A stretch of 64,000 nt of DNA. Origin: Apostichopus japonicus (Eukaryota; Echinodermata; Holothuroidea; Aspidochirotida; Stichopodidae). Position numbers and translations under genes: made by a program. Location: NCBI RefSeq assembly GCF_037975245.1, contig NC_092572.1:1089501-1153500 (forward strand), in the 5' to 3' direction. Shown here in pieces: positions 12,437 to 26,620 of this stretch. Position 1 is the stretch's first letter, and every line of letters begins with the position of its first letter. The notes beneath the pieces were generated by a model. The model was not told where the DNA came from. It worked only from the letters and a program-made list of their open reading frames with translations, and ran no database searches.

Positions 12437-15379
12437 AGAATCATTTGCTCAAAACAGAAAACTCCAATTGGTGATCAATTTATGATAAAGAAATACTTTC
12501 AGTAAGAGAGCGATACAAATCAGTCCACACTGTAACTTTGTGCAACATGAAGCTTTCGACTAACAATAAGAAAACTGAATATCATACCAGGACGTCTTTA
12601 GATGACCTCCCTGGATAATTGAAGTCTTTTCTTGATGTTGCGCAGGTCTTTATTTAGTAAATGAGGCTGTATAAATAATGACAGTGTGCAGGATACCCAT
12701 TCATTGATTATAAATCAAATAGATTTAAAATTTCTTAAGTAATGGCATTAACTTTTCCGTATCTAAACAATCATGAAAACATAATTTTAAAAATTATTCT
12801 CCTTCTTTGATGGCATTTATTATTTACTTTTTTTTAAGCATTATGGTAGGTGAGACACATAAAGTATTAGACTTCCAGTTCGTCATTCTAGTTGTGCTTG
12901 GGAAGTCAAAGAGACATAGAGAAACATACCAAAAACTCACCTATTACAGACACATTTGTTTGAAAAATAATGCATTTACATTTTGGGATCATGTTAACGT
13001 TATGCACACCATCACAAACACATACAACTATTTGTTGTCATCCAGCGCTCTGCAAACACAAACAACACTAAGTAAAAGTGGGATTGTAAGTTTTGGTGTA
13101 GAGTCTGTAGTGTTTACTGATGTAAATAATGCATCTTCTTAAAGTATCAATGAGGTAACAATTCATGAATATTACATATAACTGCGTTATAATATTCTCT
13201 CAATATCAGATGTTATTTCATTCATACAAATTGCAATACTATAGGACAATGTGGTATATAAAGCATGGTCATTTATACTAACATTTTGCAAACAGCAAAC
13301 ATTGTGGTAATAATTTAGAGTGTTTAAGTATTTACTAGTGTAAATAAAGTATCTAGGGGGTAACCTTTCCTGGATATTACAAATAATAGCATCATAAAAA
13401 GTAAGACTATACTTAATAAAAGATGTATTGCCATTAATACACATTGCAACAATATAGCATCTGTTAAATTAAGCGTGCTAGTATATTTACTAACAGTAGT
13501 CTACGAAAGTCTGTAACATCTTTGTAGAAAACCAAATGTTTGCAATTAGCTACAACTTGAAAGGATATGTTTGCTTGTAGAATCAAGTTCCGAGGCCTGT
13601 AAGAATAACGAAAAGTTGGGTGATATATCTCAAATATTGCAGCATCTAATATGCCTGCTAAAACGTGTCATGTTCTCCAATTTTTAGTTTAAATGTAAAG
13701 TACATGTGGTATGTTCATAAGTAGTTGTGCCTCGGATTGCGTGCAACAATAAATATACTTAACAATGTGATTATATCTCAAACTTTCCGTTTTGCTCATG
13801 TGAGATAACTTGCCTTAGTGATGTTTTTTTGTTTGTTTCAAGAATAGAAAAACAAAATGAAATGGAACAAACATTATTTTAATACAAATATTTAAATACA
13901 ACCAAACCAACCAATAAGGGGTAAATTATTATTCATGAAATATTAATATGATTTCTCCATAATGATTTTCAGTACACACTGTGTGAATTGTTGCTTCAGG
14001 AATCGTATTACTTAATTTAACTTTACGATTGCTAATAAAATAAAACAAATGAAACATATTGCGGTTATGATGAAGGCAGTATAAGTCTTTATCAATGTTG
14101 AAAACTGCAACAACAAACATTAGAAGTAAGCTTTATACAGAATTTGCTAAGTTGTATTTGCCTTTGTGTGGTTTCTATTTTACATTATTATTTCAGTTTA
14201 TCTTAATAATTAGCAGCGCAAGTATTTCCTTTTCAATGGCAGTGAAGCTTATTGAAGCTCGTACGGGTTTCTTAAGTGGTTCTTACATTTCTTGTATGAC
14301 ATATTTACGGTCGCTTTTCAATACGTAACTTGCATGTATTGAAACCTAGCGAATGTATAGTAAGATATACACTACGATGATTGAACCTCTGCTATCGTAT
14401 CTGTTAAATCGTTTGGCGTTCCTTATACTTTGCCTATGTTTCACGAATCAATCGGCCAAAAATGTAAGTGAATCAAACACTTTGCCACCGTATCAAAGTT
14501 CATGCGAAACGGTTGCTGTAATTGTTTCATTCTTTGTGTACGATTAGAAATAGTTTGCAACTGAATAGACATACAAATAGACGTTGTGAAAACTAACAGA
14601 ATGGTTAATACAATAGCCTAAGTGATAATGCTGAGCTGCTAAAGTGAAGCGTACTTTGCAATTGAATATGATGTATTTTTGTATCATTTAGTATATTTTA
14701 AGGTTAAATAATATAAAGTTTCACCACTTTTTCAAAAAGGACTACAGACAAAAATAAAGTTTAAACAATACAAGTATTACAATATGTATAAATAAGTCAA
14801 AGAATTGAAAATGCCTTTGCAGATGCTGGAGCATAAATAAGTATTATCCGGGAGTGAAAGTAACTACGTAATATACATAAATACATCTATGTAGCATGTG
14901 CTGGTTGCATGTTGTTATTTTACGTTTGGGTATGGCCGAAGCATCAGAGAAGCGTCACGTCATGGCGTGTTACATGTTCAGAAAACAAAATAATCTATGA
15001 GTGTTATTGAGAGATAAATACTAAAAGACTGTAAACCTGGCGTAGGTTGGATAATGGAAATGAGTGGTGAATGTTGTCTTGATTAAACTTCATTGTTAAA
15101 AACTCATTTACTCTGAAATATTAATAATACAGTTATTTCCATTTCTTTCCTAATATTTGCTTTCACTGCATTTCATTGCACGGTTGTTCATATATAACAG
15201 TCACAACAAATAACTCTCCATAGTTAGATGCCATTTTGTCATTTCGTGTGATTTCATTGATTAGTTTTATGCTTTTACCAACAGATACCGTCATGGTGTA
15301 TTAAAACCTACCACCAGTATTATTTCACTATTACTATATCAATTGAATGTTTCAATGGGCACCCCAGTGTTAATTCCCT

Positions 15380-15465
15380 TTGCACCAGGTTTTGCACCAG
15401 GCCTTGCATCAGGCTTTGTACCAGTCTTTGCAGCAGGCTTTGCACCCAGGCTTTGCACCTTCTGA
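15380..15465 (+). repeat. CAGGCTTTGCACC minisatellite (unit 2), expanded
   Basis: About six to seven degenerate copies of the 13-14 bp unit that has three to four copies in unit 1. The copies differ by substitutions (GCATCAGG, GTACCAGT, GCAGCAGG). Confidence 0.75.
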
Positions 15466-15646
15466 TTTTTTTGCGGCTAACAATCATATTTCAGGTCAAT
15501 TTAAGTCCACACTTATCCTCAACTACACATCATGCTGACGTAGCATGTCTTCCATATTTGATTTTCTTAATCAATCCTAAGTTGCAATTGTCTTTATTTT
15601 AGTTTACTGTATGGAATTAATCAATTTTCTCAAAAATGGTGTAAAT

Positions 15647-15650
<4 letters not shown>

Positions 15651-15733
<83 letters not shown>
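15651..15733. repeat. (TA)n microsatellite
   Basis: An uninterrupted TA run of about 80 bp. Unit 1 has only a few TA dinucleotides at this place (near 2,780), so it expanded in unit 2. The Tyr-Ile open frame over it is an artefact. Confidence 0.95.
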
Positions 15734-15734
<1 letters not shown>

Positions 15735-16919
15735 TAATCATAAATATAGTGAATATGAAAAAACATGTCTCCAGATGTAGTTAATTTGATAAACATGCGT
15801 CCATACCACCACACATAGAAAGCGCATGTAATAATTACAGCAGGTAAAGCCATAACCAGTCTAGGCTCACAAAAACTTTCTATTGTTATCCAGAACATTT
15901 GATGACCTAAATGCTGGTGACTTAACTCCATTGCGGATGTGGAAGGATATGTATATGTTATCTTAAATTGTCGATCACTTGGAATTTTTTCCTTTCATTT
16001 CGTTGCAGCGACTTTCATGGTTTATTTTTTCATTTCTTATTTAAGATATGTTTAATTTTTCACTGCCTTTACTAGAAAGAAGAGGAAGTGATGTATTTTA
16101 GTTTACAGATAAGATGATTGTCCTTCCGGTTTGTTGCTGGCGCAACTTCCGGTGAATAAACCAAAAAAAATCGTTAAAATCTGAAGCTCGTTTGCAACTT
16201 TTCTGCTTTAAATTTTATTGGCATATCTGCAGAGACGATTATCAATTTAAAAATTATTTCTACATTCATAATCTAATTGTCTCATCGTTTTCTTTTGTGT
16301 TATCTTAAATCGACAGAATTTATTTGTATTTCCGCTTAGAGAGTATTATATAGTTCCAAGTGGATAGTGGATGACATATTCGAGCACCTCTGCGAGCTAG
16401 GTTAAAGGAAATCTCCCTCTCCCCACCCTCCCCCTCTTTTTATCATCCAACACCACCTGCATTATCCAGCAACATTTGAAGGGATTTTATGGAGGGAGTC
16501 AATGACACATTTATCTGAACGAAAACAGAAATACTCCAAACTGTTATATGAAACCCATACCTATGATGTACTGTCATTAAGTGATGTTATACCTCCTATA
16601 AGTTCCTATCCAATTCATGAAAGGTCTTTAACCCTTGTCACTTTTGACCGTCAAGAGTCCTCTCTTTCGTTCCCACTGTGTTCAAATAAAGAAATACAAT
16701 AGAAATGGTTCGGTCCATTTTCAGACGTCTAGCTTACTATAGCCCGTATTTTCAGACAAAGGAAAAACATAACCAAAAACAAAACATTGTGATCATTTAT
16801 TTGCGTGGAGCTTCTTCTCTCCACTGTTCCACTCATTAATAATTCTAAAAGGATATCCTCCCTCTCTCCCATCCATTAATCATTTATAATTTACATATTG
16901 ACATCATTAAAATCATTGA

Positions 16920-17070
16920 CAATTCATAATCATGGATGTAAAATATGAAACTAAGAGACTGATTTCTGTCAGCTGCGGCTTTGAAAAGCCAATGATGGCT
17001 TCTTCGCGAATTTCTGCTTGAAGGAGGATCTACAATACATACAAACATACATACACACATACATATCTAC
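16920..17070 (+). mobile_element. SINE fragment (3' part)
   Basis: The segment from ATGGATGTAAAATATGAA to the ATAC-rich tail closely matches the 3' half of the tRNA-derived SINE at 30,199-30,445, including GAGACTGA and GGCTTCTTCGCGA. The tRNA-like head is absent. Unit 1 lacks it, so it inserted after the unit duplication or was lost from unit 1. Confidence 0.7.
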
Positions 17071-17079
17071 AATGTATGT

Positions 17080-17870
17080 AACAAAGTAGCAATGTTTGTA
17101 TGCATTGATAATAGATTTAAAGATGTACCTGATTCTAAAGTTGTTCTATTGTTATAAACGCACTGATCTTGCCGGTAATTTCTTTTGCTAATATTGTGTG
17201 GGGTTCGTGTGACCGTTATAATGTTGACAGTGTACATAAACATCAAAAAAGGGCTGTACACATTGTGTGCAATGCTGGTTTCGTTGATTATACACCACCC
17301 CTGTTTGAAAAACTCGATATAATGACCATTAATACTATACATACTATGCAATTAGGTGTATTAATGTATCCCCTTATAAGTTAGAAATTCATTAACATGA
17401 TACACTCAGTGCTGCTTTGATTAGTAATATTAAGCAAAGAACTGAGCTGTTTTACTGGTATCTGTTTTACTGGTATTAATCTCTGGAATTCATTGCCAAA
17501 TATTATTAAGGAAAGTCGTACAGTAAATATCTTTATGAAGAATGTGAAACTCCGCCTTACTAAAGCATGATTACTCAGGTGTATAATACGTAGTCTACTC
17601 GTCTCTTTTACCCTTTATTTGTTGCTTATAACCTCCCCCTCTTAATAAGGTTTTTTTTTTTCTAGCACGGTTGCCAGACTTTGTAAAAGTTCTTCTCAGA
17701 ACTTTTTTTCTGGTGTCCTTTTATCTTACTGTACACTTGTTGTTTATATTGTAATTCTTGATTTGTTCTTCTAATTATTTGATTTACTTATATGTACTAT
17801 TTTGTATTTTGTTTGCGTGATGATAAATAAAAGAAAAAAATAATAAACTGAATGATATGAATGATGAATG
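17080..17870 (+). mobile_element. Non-LTR retrotransposon 3' remnant (Jockey-like RT tail)
   Basis: Frames here read SFANIVWGSCDRYNVDSV, HKHQKRAVHIVCNAG and PPLFEKLDIMTINTIH, the usual conserved run after the RT domain in Jockey-type LINEs. Further on comes GINLWNSLPNIIKESRTVN with a TGA near 17,570. Frameshifts and stops interrupt it and the 5' part is missing. It is an insertion specific to unit 2. Confidence 0.7.
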
Positions 17871-18287
17871 AATAGGCTATCATCCCACTCTCCCATCCAT
17901 TAGTTATTGTAACAGACATCTACCCAACTCTCCTACCAATTAAAAGGTGTGAAGACTCGCGAAAAAGAAACATCTAAGGCCGGTAATCTGACCTAGTTTC
18001 GAATGAGGTGTAACAGAAGTGTTAGACACCACCATCGATCACAGAAAATACACACACAGCGTGCTACCGTCGGTAATTAAACACCAGTGTACAGTCAGTA
18101 CATACAGCTGCGGTCAATACCCACATCACAGAGTACAAACGATACAGCTGTTGAAATCTCAGGTCCAGCTAAATGAAACAAGGTATCGCGTTTCATTACT
18201 GTCTGTATTTTGTAGCGACAAGAGAAAAACTTCACTTGCAAGCAACGGAAAGTTAACTTTAATACCTTTAATGATTGAAACAGGATA

Positions 18288-18784
<497 letters not shown>

Positions 18785-19508
18785 GTTACATCCAAATTTA
18801 TTAAAATTACATAATAAACGATATATCTAACACATACGATTATAGGCCACGAGGTAACAACCAAAATATATGTTGACTATCCATAAAATGCAATGATAAC
18901 GTGGACGATATGCAACAATGGCAACCTACACATTTACCTACCAATCTTATTGATTGACAACCAAGTCTTTGGTCAGATAGTATCTTGGTTTCAAATTTCA
19001 AGTTTTCAGTGATTCACCATTTAGATATTATGCAATATATTTTTAGAGTATTTAGAAACCCAGTTCGTCGCAGGTTTGTGCTTGAGAATAGATTGCAAAA
19101 AATGTCCTGTTTCTACACAGAGCCTTAACCAGTTTATAAAGGCCATAACAGGTCGGTATCATGTTAAATACAGTATTGATGGTAGTTCTAGTCTCAACTA
19201 CGTAAACATACGAACGATGTATCAACTCCCATCAAGCTCACTTTCTTCCCGGTGAGCAACTTTAGACAGTTGTGCATTTAATGACAGGATATAAGTGGTC
19301 TACTCTGCATTTTTCTGGCAAAATTCAACACTCAAAAACATCTGGTGTGATGAATTGAATCCACAAGGGTATCTAATTAACGGCTGTCATATAATATATG
19401 TATATTTCACTTTCAATCAGGCACTCATATCACAACTTATTAAGATCAACTTGGTTCAGAAACATCCAGGAGTTGTTAGGACTAATATCATCATATCATC
19501 CTATCATT

Positions 19509-20572
19509 ATGGTTAATATCGGACCATTTCTGTTAATCAGTTTGTGGTTAACGTCTTGTGGTAAGTAAATTAGCCTTTACAAAAATGTCTGAAAACTTTT
19601 CAGCAATCAACTGCCAAAATTCTTATTATCATCTTATTGATCACATTTTTCTTAGCTATCAGAGGAAGTATCGTTCCGAAATGTGTTGGACCTTCAGATA
19701 GCATTCAACCAGCACAAACTGCCGTATGTAAAGGTCTCTACTATGAACCGGTTTGCCTTGTTTGCGGTGATAAAGGATCTGAAGTGCAATGGCTTTTTGG
19801 GGAAACTTTAGTAGCACAGACAGGAATCAACTTTGGACATGTAGACAGTGTTGACATATGCGATGGCCAACTCCCATCGATAGGTCTGGCATCATGCTAC
19901 CAGGCAATGACAAATCTAATCAGTTGTAAGCTGAAAAACAGGAATACCAACTTAGCTACATTTAAGCTTGAATGTATAGGACCAGGTAAATATACCACAC
20001 CATGCAATCATTGAATAGCATGTATCAATATATTTAAACAAAATGAAATGCCATTTGTATAGATTTCTTATTAGGCAACACAACGCTGTAAACTAAAACT
20101 AACAATCTACCTAGTACACGTTTTAAAATGTTGGTTATGTTGAGGGGATAAACTTGAAATAATACAACTTCTAAAGATTCAACAGGTCTATTACTGAGTT
20201 TGCGAGAAAAAACTTCCGTATTCTATTAAACTAACAGGTAACCCTGATTGATTTCAGAATTGCTTATCTCGGAGAGGAACAGTCTGGAACCTCTTGAAGA
20301 TAACCTAACTCTTGTCAATCCCAGTAACGAAATAAATCTGGTCTGTGATTTTCGACAAGTTCTACCACCAGTTTCCCTACAATGGTTTGTTGATGGCGAA
20401 TTATTCGAAACAAAACGCTTCACAAAGAAAGTCAGTCAGCCGAGAACCTACTCGCTATCATTGGCCATAAATTCGTCCCAAGTTAATAGGTCTATCATCT
20501 GTACCAGCTATGGAAATCGCGCGCCGAACATGAGTCGTTCTATATTTCATTCGAAAAGAAGACAAATATCAG
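19509..20572 (+). CDS. Copy B cassette 1: intact signal peptide and two Ig-like domains
   Basis: It encodes MVNIGPFLLISLWLTSC, an Ig-like exon with CLVCGDKGSEVQWLF and NLISCKLKN, and an Ig exon with NLVCDF, LQWFVDG and SIICTSYG. Exon lengths (52, 330 and 315 nt) equal those of copy A, and all boundaries are GT-AG in phase 1. The exon 3 donor GGTGATTTG is followed only 26 nt later by the ATG of the next cassette. Confidence 0.75.
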
Positions 20573-20598
20573 GTGATTTGTTTTTTCATCTTATCATT

Positions 20599-21669
20599 AT
20601 GGTTAAAAATGGACCGTTTCTGTTAATCAGTTTGTGGTTGACGTCTTGTGGTAAGTAAATTAGTTTTTAGAAAATGTCTGAAATTTTTCAGCAATCAACT
20701 GCCAAAAATCTTATTATCATCTTCTTGATCACATTTTTCGTAGCTATCAGAGAAAGAATCGTTCCAAAATGTGTTGGCCCTTTAGATAGCATTCAACCAG
20801 TACAAACTACCGTATGTAAAGGTCTCTACTATGAACCGGTTTGCTTTGTTTGCGGTGATAAAGGATCTGTCGTGCAATGGCTTTTTGGGGTAACTTTAGT
20901 AGCACAAAGAGGAATCAACTTTGGACATGTAGACATTGTTGACATATGCGATGACCAAATCCCTTCGATGGGTCTGGCATCATGCTACCAGGCAATGTCA
21001 TATCTGATCAGTTGTAAGCTGGAAAAAAAGGAATACCAACTTAGCTACATTTAAGCTTGGATGTATAGGATCAGGTAAATATATCACACCATGCAATCAT
21101 TGACTAGTAGGTAAAAATATATATCTTGACAAATGAAATACAATTTGTTATAGATTTCTTATTAGGTAATACAACGATGTAAACTAAAACTAACAATCTA
21201 CCTAGTACAAGTTTTGAAACGTTGGTTATGTTGAGGGGATAAACTTGAAATAATGCAACTTCTAAAGAGTCAACAGGTCTATTACTGAGTTTGCGAGAAG
21301 AAAAAAAACCTTCCGTATTCTATGAAACTAACAGATAACCCTGATTGATTTCAGAATTGCTTATCTCGGAGAGGAACAGTCTGGAACCTCTTGAAGATAA
21401 CCTAACTCTTGTCAATCCCAGTAACGAAATAAATTTAGTCTGTGATTTTCGACAAGTTCTACCACCAGTTTCCCTTCAATGGTTTGTTGATGGCGAATTA
21501 TTCGAAACAAAACGCTTCACAAAGAATGTCAGTCAGCCGAGTACCTACTCGCTATCATTGACCATTAATCCGTCGCAAGTTAATATGTCTATCACCTGTA
21601 CCAGCTTTGGAGATCGCGCGCCGAACATGAGTCGTACTATATTTCTTTCGAAAAGAAGACAAATATCAG
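20599..21669 (+). pseudogene. Copy B cassette 2: duplicated ectodomain with frameshift
   Basis: The signal-peptide exon (MVKNGPFLLISLWLTSC), Ig-like exon and Ig exon repeat cassette 1 closely, including introns. In the Ig-like exon the run after CTGG has seven A where copies A and B-1 have AAAACA, shifting the frame to a stop near 21,052. The second Ig exon (21,355-21,669) is open and has NLVCDF and SITCTSFG. Confidence 0.75.
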
Positions 21670-24409
21670 GTGACTACTTTTTCTAGGTTTTCTTTTACCT
21701 GTAAACTTATAATTTTTCTTTGAGAGAGATGCTGCAACTGCACTTTGAAAGGAAACACCTCATACTTCTGGAAAGAAATCCCGATGACGACATTAACGTT
21801 TTATGTTCATTCAAGTTTTAATTTGTTAAAATTATCTTCTTATTCGTGCTTTCAGCTTTTTAGCTGCTATTACGGTAGTGATATAACTTGCTGTATTCGT
21901 CCTTGTCATAATACCTGTGGCTTACAAAAAAAGAAAACGTAAGTAAGTATATACATTATTAATTTTATTAACAACTCAAAATCACATATTTTGCAAGGTC
22001 ACATATTGAGGTCACATAAACGAAAGTTCATGAATAAGGAAGTATTTCTTGATATTAATCAAACGTACGTATGTCAGTTGTGTGTACTGATGTATATATG
22101 ATAAACTTAAAAAGTTATTGTTGAATAATTATTTGTAAACCACATAGCAATATTAAGACGCCTGCCGCGCATGAAAATTACTAGCTCTTGACTCTCTCAT
22201 TTATTTTGATGTTACTTTGTGTCCTTTATTCCAGGTGAAAGTTACACTGCAAGCAGCTGGTAAATTACAATTTCATTATAGTGGATAATTAGAGATACCT
22301 TCGTTTTGAGTTAAACGATGATATTAATCCCGTGTTGTCTTCACTGTATTCATTTCTAAAAAAAAAGTGAGAGTGCAGAGAATAGAAACGAATGTTACAT
22401 CATTCTGAATCGGGAAATAAGAAACTTATATACCATTAACAGGCCGAGTTATGTTGATAAAATGTCAGAAATATCTATGAACTATATAAGGTTGCATGTA
22501 TATCGTAAAATTTAGCAAAAGTAAACCTTGCGTGTAAGAAAATAAAATGTTAAAACTAACGCGTTCGTACAAAACGTAAAAGGAGTGTCTCGCAAAACGT
22601 TAATACAGAATGCTGTAAATACAGAATGTCAAATAGGTCTTATAAACTGTGAATCAACACTGCATGAAATTTGACGCTTCTTGCTAGTAAAATAAATATA
22701 TTTCCTGTAAACGAATCCGAGCTGGTTTACATTTTGCGTTCTATGTTAAAGGACAACAGAACACTAATCGTAAGATGGCCTACTTGAAGTGAGTAAATAT
22801 AACTACTTATTATGCTTCGTTGTCATGTTCCATGCATCAAACATAGATAAACGTAGCAGTTCAGTGTGCCTCTCAATACTACAAGTGCAATATTGCGTTG
22901 AAAATATATATGTAGCCACACTTACTGGCTTACCGTTCAAAATGCAACCTTTGTAATATCAACTAACAGTACAGGAAATATAAACTAGAAAATTATGAAC
23001 AACACCATCACAGTTAACGGAAAGAAAACCAAGCCCACTAACTTGTTGTCACGAGTAATGTATTTGTCAGACGTGACAGAGAAAACACAGACCCGGACAC
23101 TAATTGCCTAATTGGACAACATGTATACGTTTTGTTGACTAGCCTTATCAGCGAAACTTTTGGAACATATAGTGGTTTATACCAAAGGCCTAATGCACAA
23201 TTAATTTACGATAGATGTGAATAGAACTTTAAATAATCACATTTCGCCATGCATTGGCGAATACTATGATAAATGCAATGAAATTGTCATTTATTGAAAA
23301 GCCTACTTTTTCGTTAATTAGGGTTCTCCGCAGGTTGCTATATGTAAGTTAAATTTGGATCCTATAAAGGACAGACGAACACATAGTAACCCTTTATATT
23401 GTGTCCAAGAAATAGTTCCACAAAAACATTAGTAATGTCAATTCATATGGTATTAATTAAATGAGCACTAGTTCCGGACCCGGGTTCAATTACTGGACCA
23501 GGAAACATGAACGGGGAGAGATACAATTATCAAACGGGAAATTTAAGATTACAGGAAGGTAACTACTAGTTGGCCCAGAGTTTGCCTTGTCTATCAACGC
23601 CTCTCATTAAGTGCAGGTTTCGTTCCTTATAGGCGAGTACTCTTTCGAAGGATTAAGTTAAGCCGAAGTGCAAAAAAAAAGTTATTGAAGAGTTCCTGTT
23701 ACCAAAACCAGAAATATGTCCACAGGATATGTAAGCAATGAGATCTATGCCAATTTGTGTCTATCGTAAAGAATATAACGTGGTTGCCTGAGCATGTTCA
23801 TCATCTTGAATAATCAGAAAACGAAATGACTTTTATAAGATCGATCATAACTTAGCTGTAACATTCAACACACGAAACAAATTATTAACCGGATTCTTAA
23901 CCCGATTTTCACGATCAGTTTTGAGTTACAGGCCCATGTGTCCTTGAATTTATGATTTTTTCACTATAGAATGAGGTGTATATTATATTTGTGTTAGTTT
24001 AAAGTTCTTTGTTGTGAAATATAAAATTAAGTATAAATTCACAAGTATGAGAATGAAGCGATCTTATACTTTATTTATCTGCCTTGTGCTTGGATAAACT
24101 TTTTCTAAATTAATTTAAAAATGAGAAATTGGTAATATTTTGCGTGGTTAATGAACAATTATGTATCACTTTTTATGTTACATATAACATTTGAATAACT
24201 ATGTTAAACATATAAATTTTAAGCCCGTTAATTACGCTGATGTATCTTTGACCTAACCTGAACTAATATAAGACGCATATTTTTTTTTTTTCAACAGATA
24301 TGAAATAATGGTGTCTTCTTGGCAAACTAATCACCAAACCCGACCAGTATCCGCTGTAATGGTTCAAACAATCAAATCTTTGATTGGAAGATTGGATGAT
24401 GAAAATTAA

Positions 24410-24827
24410 AGAAACGTTTGCTCGAAAACAGAAAACTCCAGTTGGTGATATATAGATGGGAAAGACATGTTCAGACACAGTTATAAATAAGTAAGACAGC
24501 GATACAAATCATATCACACTATAACTCTTTGCAACACGAAGCTTTCAACTAACAGTAAGAAAACTGAGAATCATACCAGGAAGTCTTTAGATGACCTCCC
24601 TGGATAACTGAAGTCTTCTCATGATGTTACAGACGAACTTATTCAGTGAATGCGGCTATTGGTATAATGAAAGTGTGCATGATACCCAACCATTGATTAT
24701 AACATCCAATAGATTTAAAATTTCTCAAGTAATGACATTAACTTTTCGATATCTTAACAACCACGAAAACATAATTTAATTGATTATTTACCTCTTTGGT
24801 AGCATTGATTATCCACTGACTATGTTT
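24410..24827. other. 3' flank of copy B, nothing seen
   Basis: AT-rich sequence matching the 3' flank of copy A (12,437-12,830). No open frame or RNA gene is supported. Confidence 0.6.
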
Positions 24828-26620
24828 ATAAACATTATGGTAGATGAGAACGCATAAAGTATTATACCTCCAGTTTGTCTAACTAGTTGTGCTTTGCAAG
24901 TCAAATAGACAGAGAGAAACATACCCAAAAAATCACCTATTACATACACATTTGTTTGAAATATAGTGCATTTATATTTTTGGATTTGGATCATTTTAAC
25001 GTTATGCACGACATCACAAACACATACAGATATTGTTGTCATCCAGCTTTCTAACACAACAACACAACGTAAAAGTGATATAAAGTATAAATGAGGCAAT
25101 ATTTCCTGGATTCTACATATAACTGCGCTTTCATATTCACTCAATATCATATGTTAGGTCATTCATACAAAATGCAATACTATAGGACAATGTGATATTT
25201 AAAGCATGGCCATCTGTGCTAACATTTTGCAAACAGTTAACATTGCAGTAATAATTTAGAGTATTTGAGTAATTACTAGTGTAAATAAAGTATCTAGGAT
25301 GTAATTTTTCCTGGATATTACAGATAATTATACAATAAAAAATGATGACTTTACTTACTAACATATGTAAGGTAATTAATACACATTTCAATAATATCGC
25401 ATCTGTTAAATAAAGCGTGATAGTATATTTACTAACAATTGTCTACGGAAGTCTGTAACATCTTTGTAGAAAACCAATGGTTTGCAATTAGCTACAACTT
25501 TAGAGGATATGTTGCTTGTAGAATCAAGTTCGGAGGCCTGTTAGAATAACGAAAAATTCGGTGAAATATTGCAGAATTTAATATGCCAGCTAAAGCGTGT
25601 CATGTTCTGCAATTTTTAGTTAAAAATGTAAAGATGTGATATGTTCATAAGTAGTTGTGCCTCGGATTGCATGCAGCCCTAGTTATATTTAATAGTGTGA
25701 CAATGTGAATAATATCCCAAACTTTCTATTTGCTCAAAAAAACAAAATGAAATGGAAACAAGCAATTATTGTAATACAAATATTTGAATACAACCAAGCC
25801 AACCAATAAGGGGTAAATTAGTATTCATTAAATATTAATATGATTTCTACATAATGATTTTCAGTACACACTGTGTTAATTGTTGCTTCGGGAATCGTAT
25901 TACTTAATATAACTTTACGATTGCTAAAAAAATAAAACAAACGAAACTGGTTGCGCATAATGCTAAAGGCAGTATAAGTCTACAGAAATATTAAAAACTG
26001 CAATAATTGTTAGATGAATACTTTTATACAGAATCTGCAAAGTTGTATTTGCCTTTATGTGGCTTCTTTTTTACTATATTATTTTGGTTTTAGCGTAATA
26101 ATCAACATCGCCAGGATTTTCTTTTTAAAGGCAGTGAAGCTTATTCAAGTTCAAACGGGTTTCTTAAGTGGTTCTTTCATTTCTTTTGTGACGTATGAAC
26201 GATTACTATTCAATATGTATCTTGCATGTATTGAACACCTAGCAAATGAAATGACACGAATGGTAAATTTGGTTTAACTTTAGATTCCGATTCCTATGCA
26301 AATGCATAGTAAGATATACAATTACAATGTAGGCCGTAATTAAACCTCTGCGATCGTATCTGTTGAATCGTTTGGCGTTCCATATACTATGCCTACGTGC
26401 ACGAATCAATCGTCCTGAAATGAAAGTGAAACAAACACCTTGCCACCGTATCAAAGTTCAAGCGTTTAATTGTTTCATGCATTGTGTACGATTTACAAAA
26501 GGTTGCAGCTGAATATACATACAAACAGACGTTGTGAAAAATAACTGACGGGTTATAATTCAATAGTCTGAGTGATAACTCTTCATGCTGAGATGCTATA
26601 TTAAAACGTACTTTGCACTT
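24828..26620. repeat. Partial, diverged tandem unit 3
   Basis: The sequence follows the start of units 1 and 2 (compare 1-1,820 and 12,840-14,660) but with many substitutions and small indels. Similarity fades near 26,620, where unrelated repeat-rich DNA begins. No Ig or kinase exon is left in this copy. It marks the right edge of the array and looks older than the unit 1/unit 2 duplication. Confidence 0.75.

Larger units (their letters stand above)
12437..16795. other. Intergenic: 3' flank of copy A and 5' flank of unit 2
   Basis: No supported gene. 12,437-12,830 is the 3' flank of copy A, matching 24,410-24,827. From 12,831 the sequence repeats 1-3,840. Open frames at 12,807-13,142 and 14,095-14,328 recur only because of the duplication. 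It contains the expanded minisatellite (15,380-15,465) and a TA run (15,651-15,733). Confidence 0.6.
19509..24409 (+). pseudogene. Decayed Ig receptor kinase-like gene with two ectodomain cassettes (copy B)
   Basis: Cassette 1: signal peptide 19,509-19,560, Ig-like 19,656-19,985, Ig 20,258-20,572, all open with intact boundaries. Cassette 2: signal peptide 20,599-20,650, Ig-like 20,744-21,074 (331 nt, a one-base gain in an A-run that causes truncation), Ig 21,355-21,669. The TM exon 21,856-21,938 has lost about 10 nt and has in-frame stops. The microexon is 22,235-22,259. Only the last two kinase exons remain: 23,633-23,730 (98 nt, frameshift and TAA) and 24,298-24,409 (open, ends TAA). The exons with the beta3 Lys, hinge, catalytic loop and P+1 loop are missing. 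A kinase receptor cannot be made, but cassette 1 could still make a secreted two-Ig protein. Confidence 0.85.

Noticed and set aside
15617-15931. Tyr-Ile-repeat frame on the minus strand
   Set aside because: It is the TA microsatellite read as protein.
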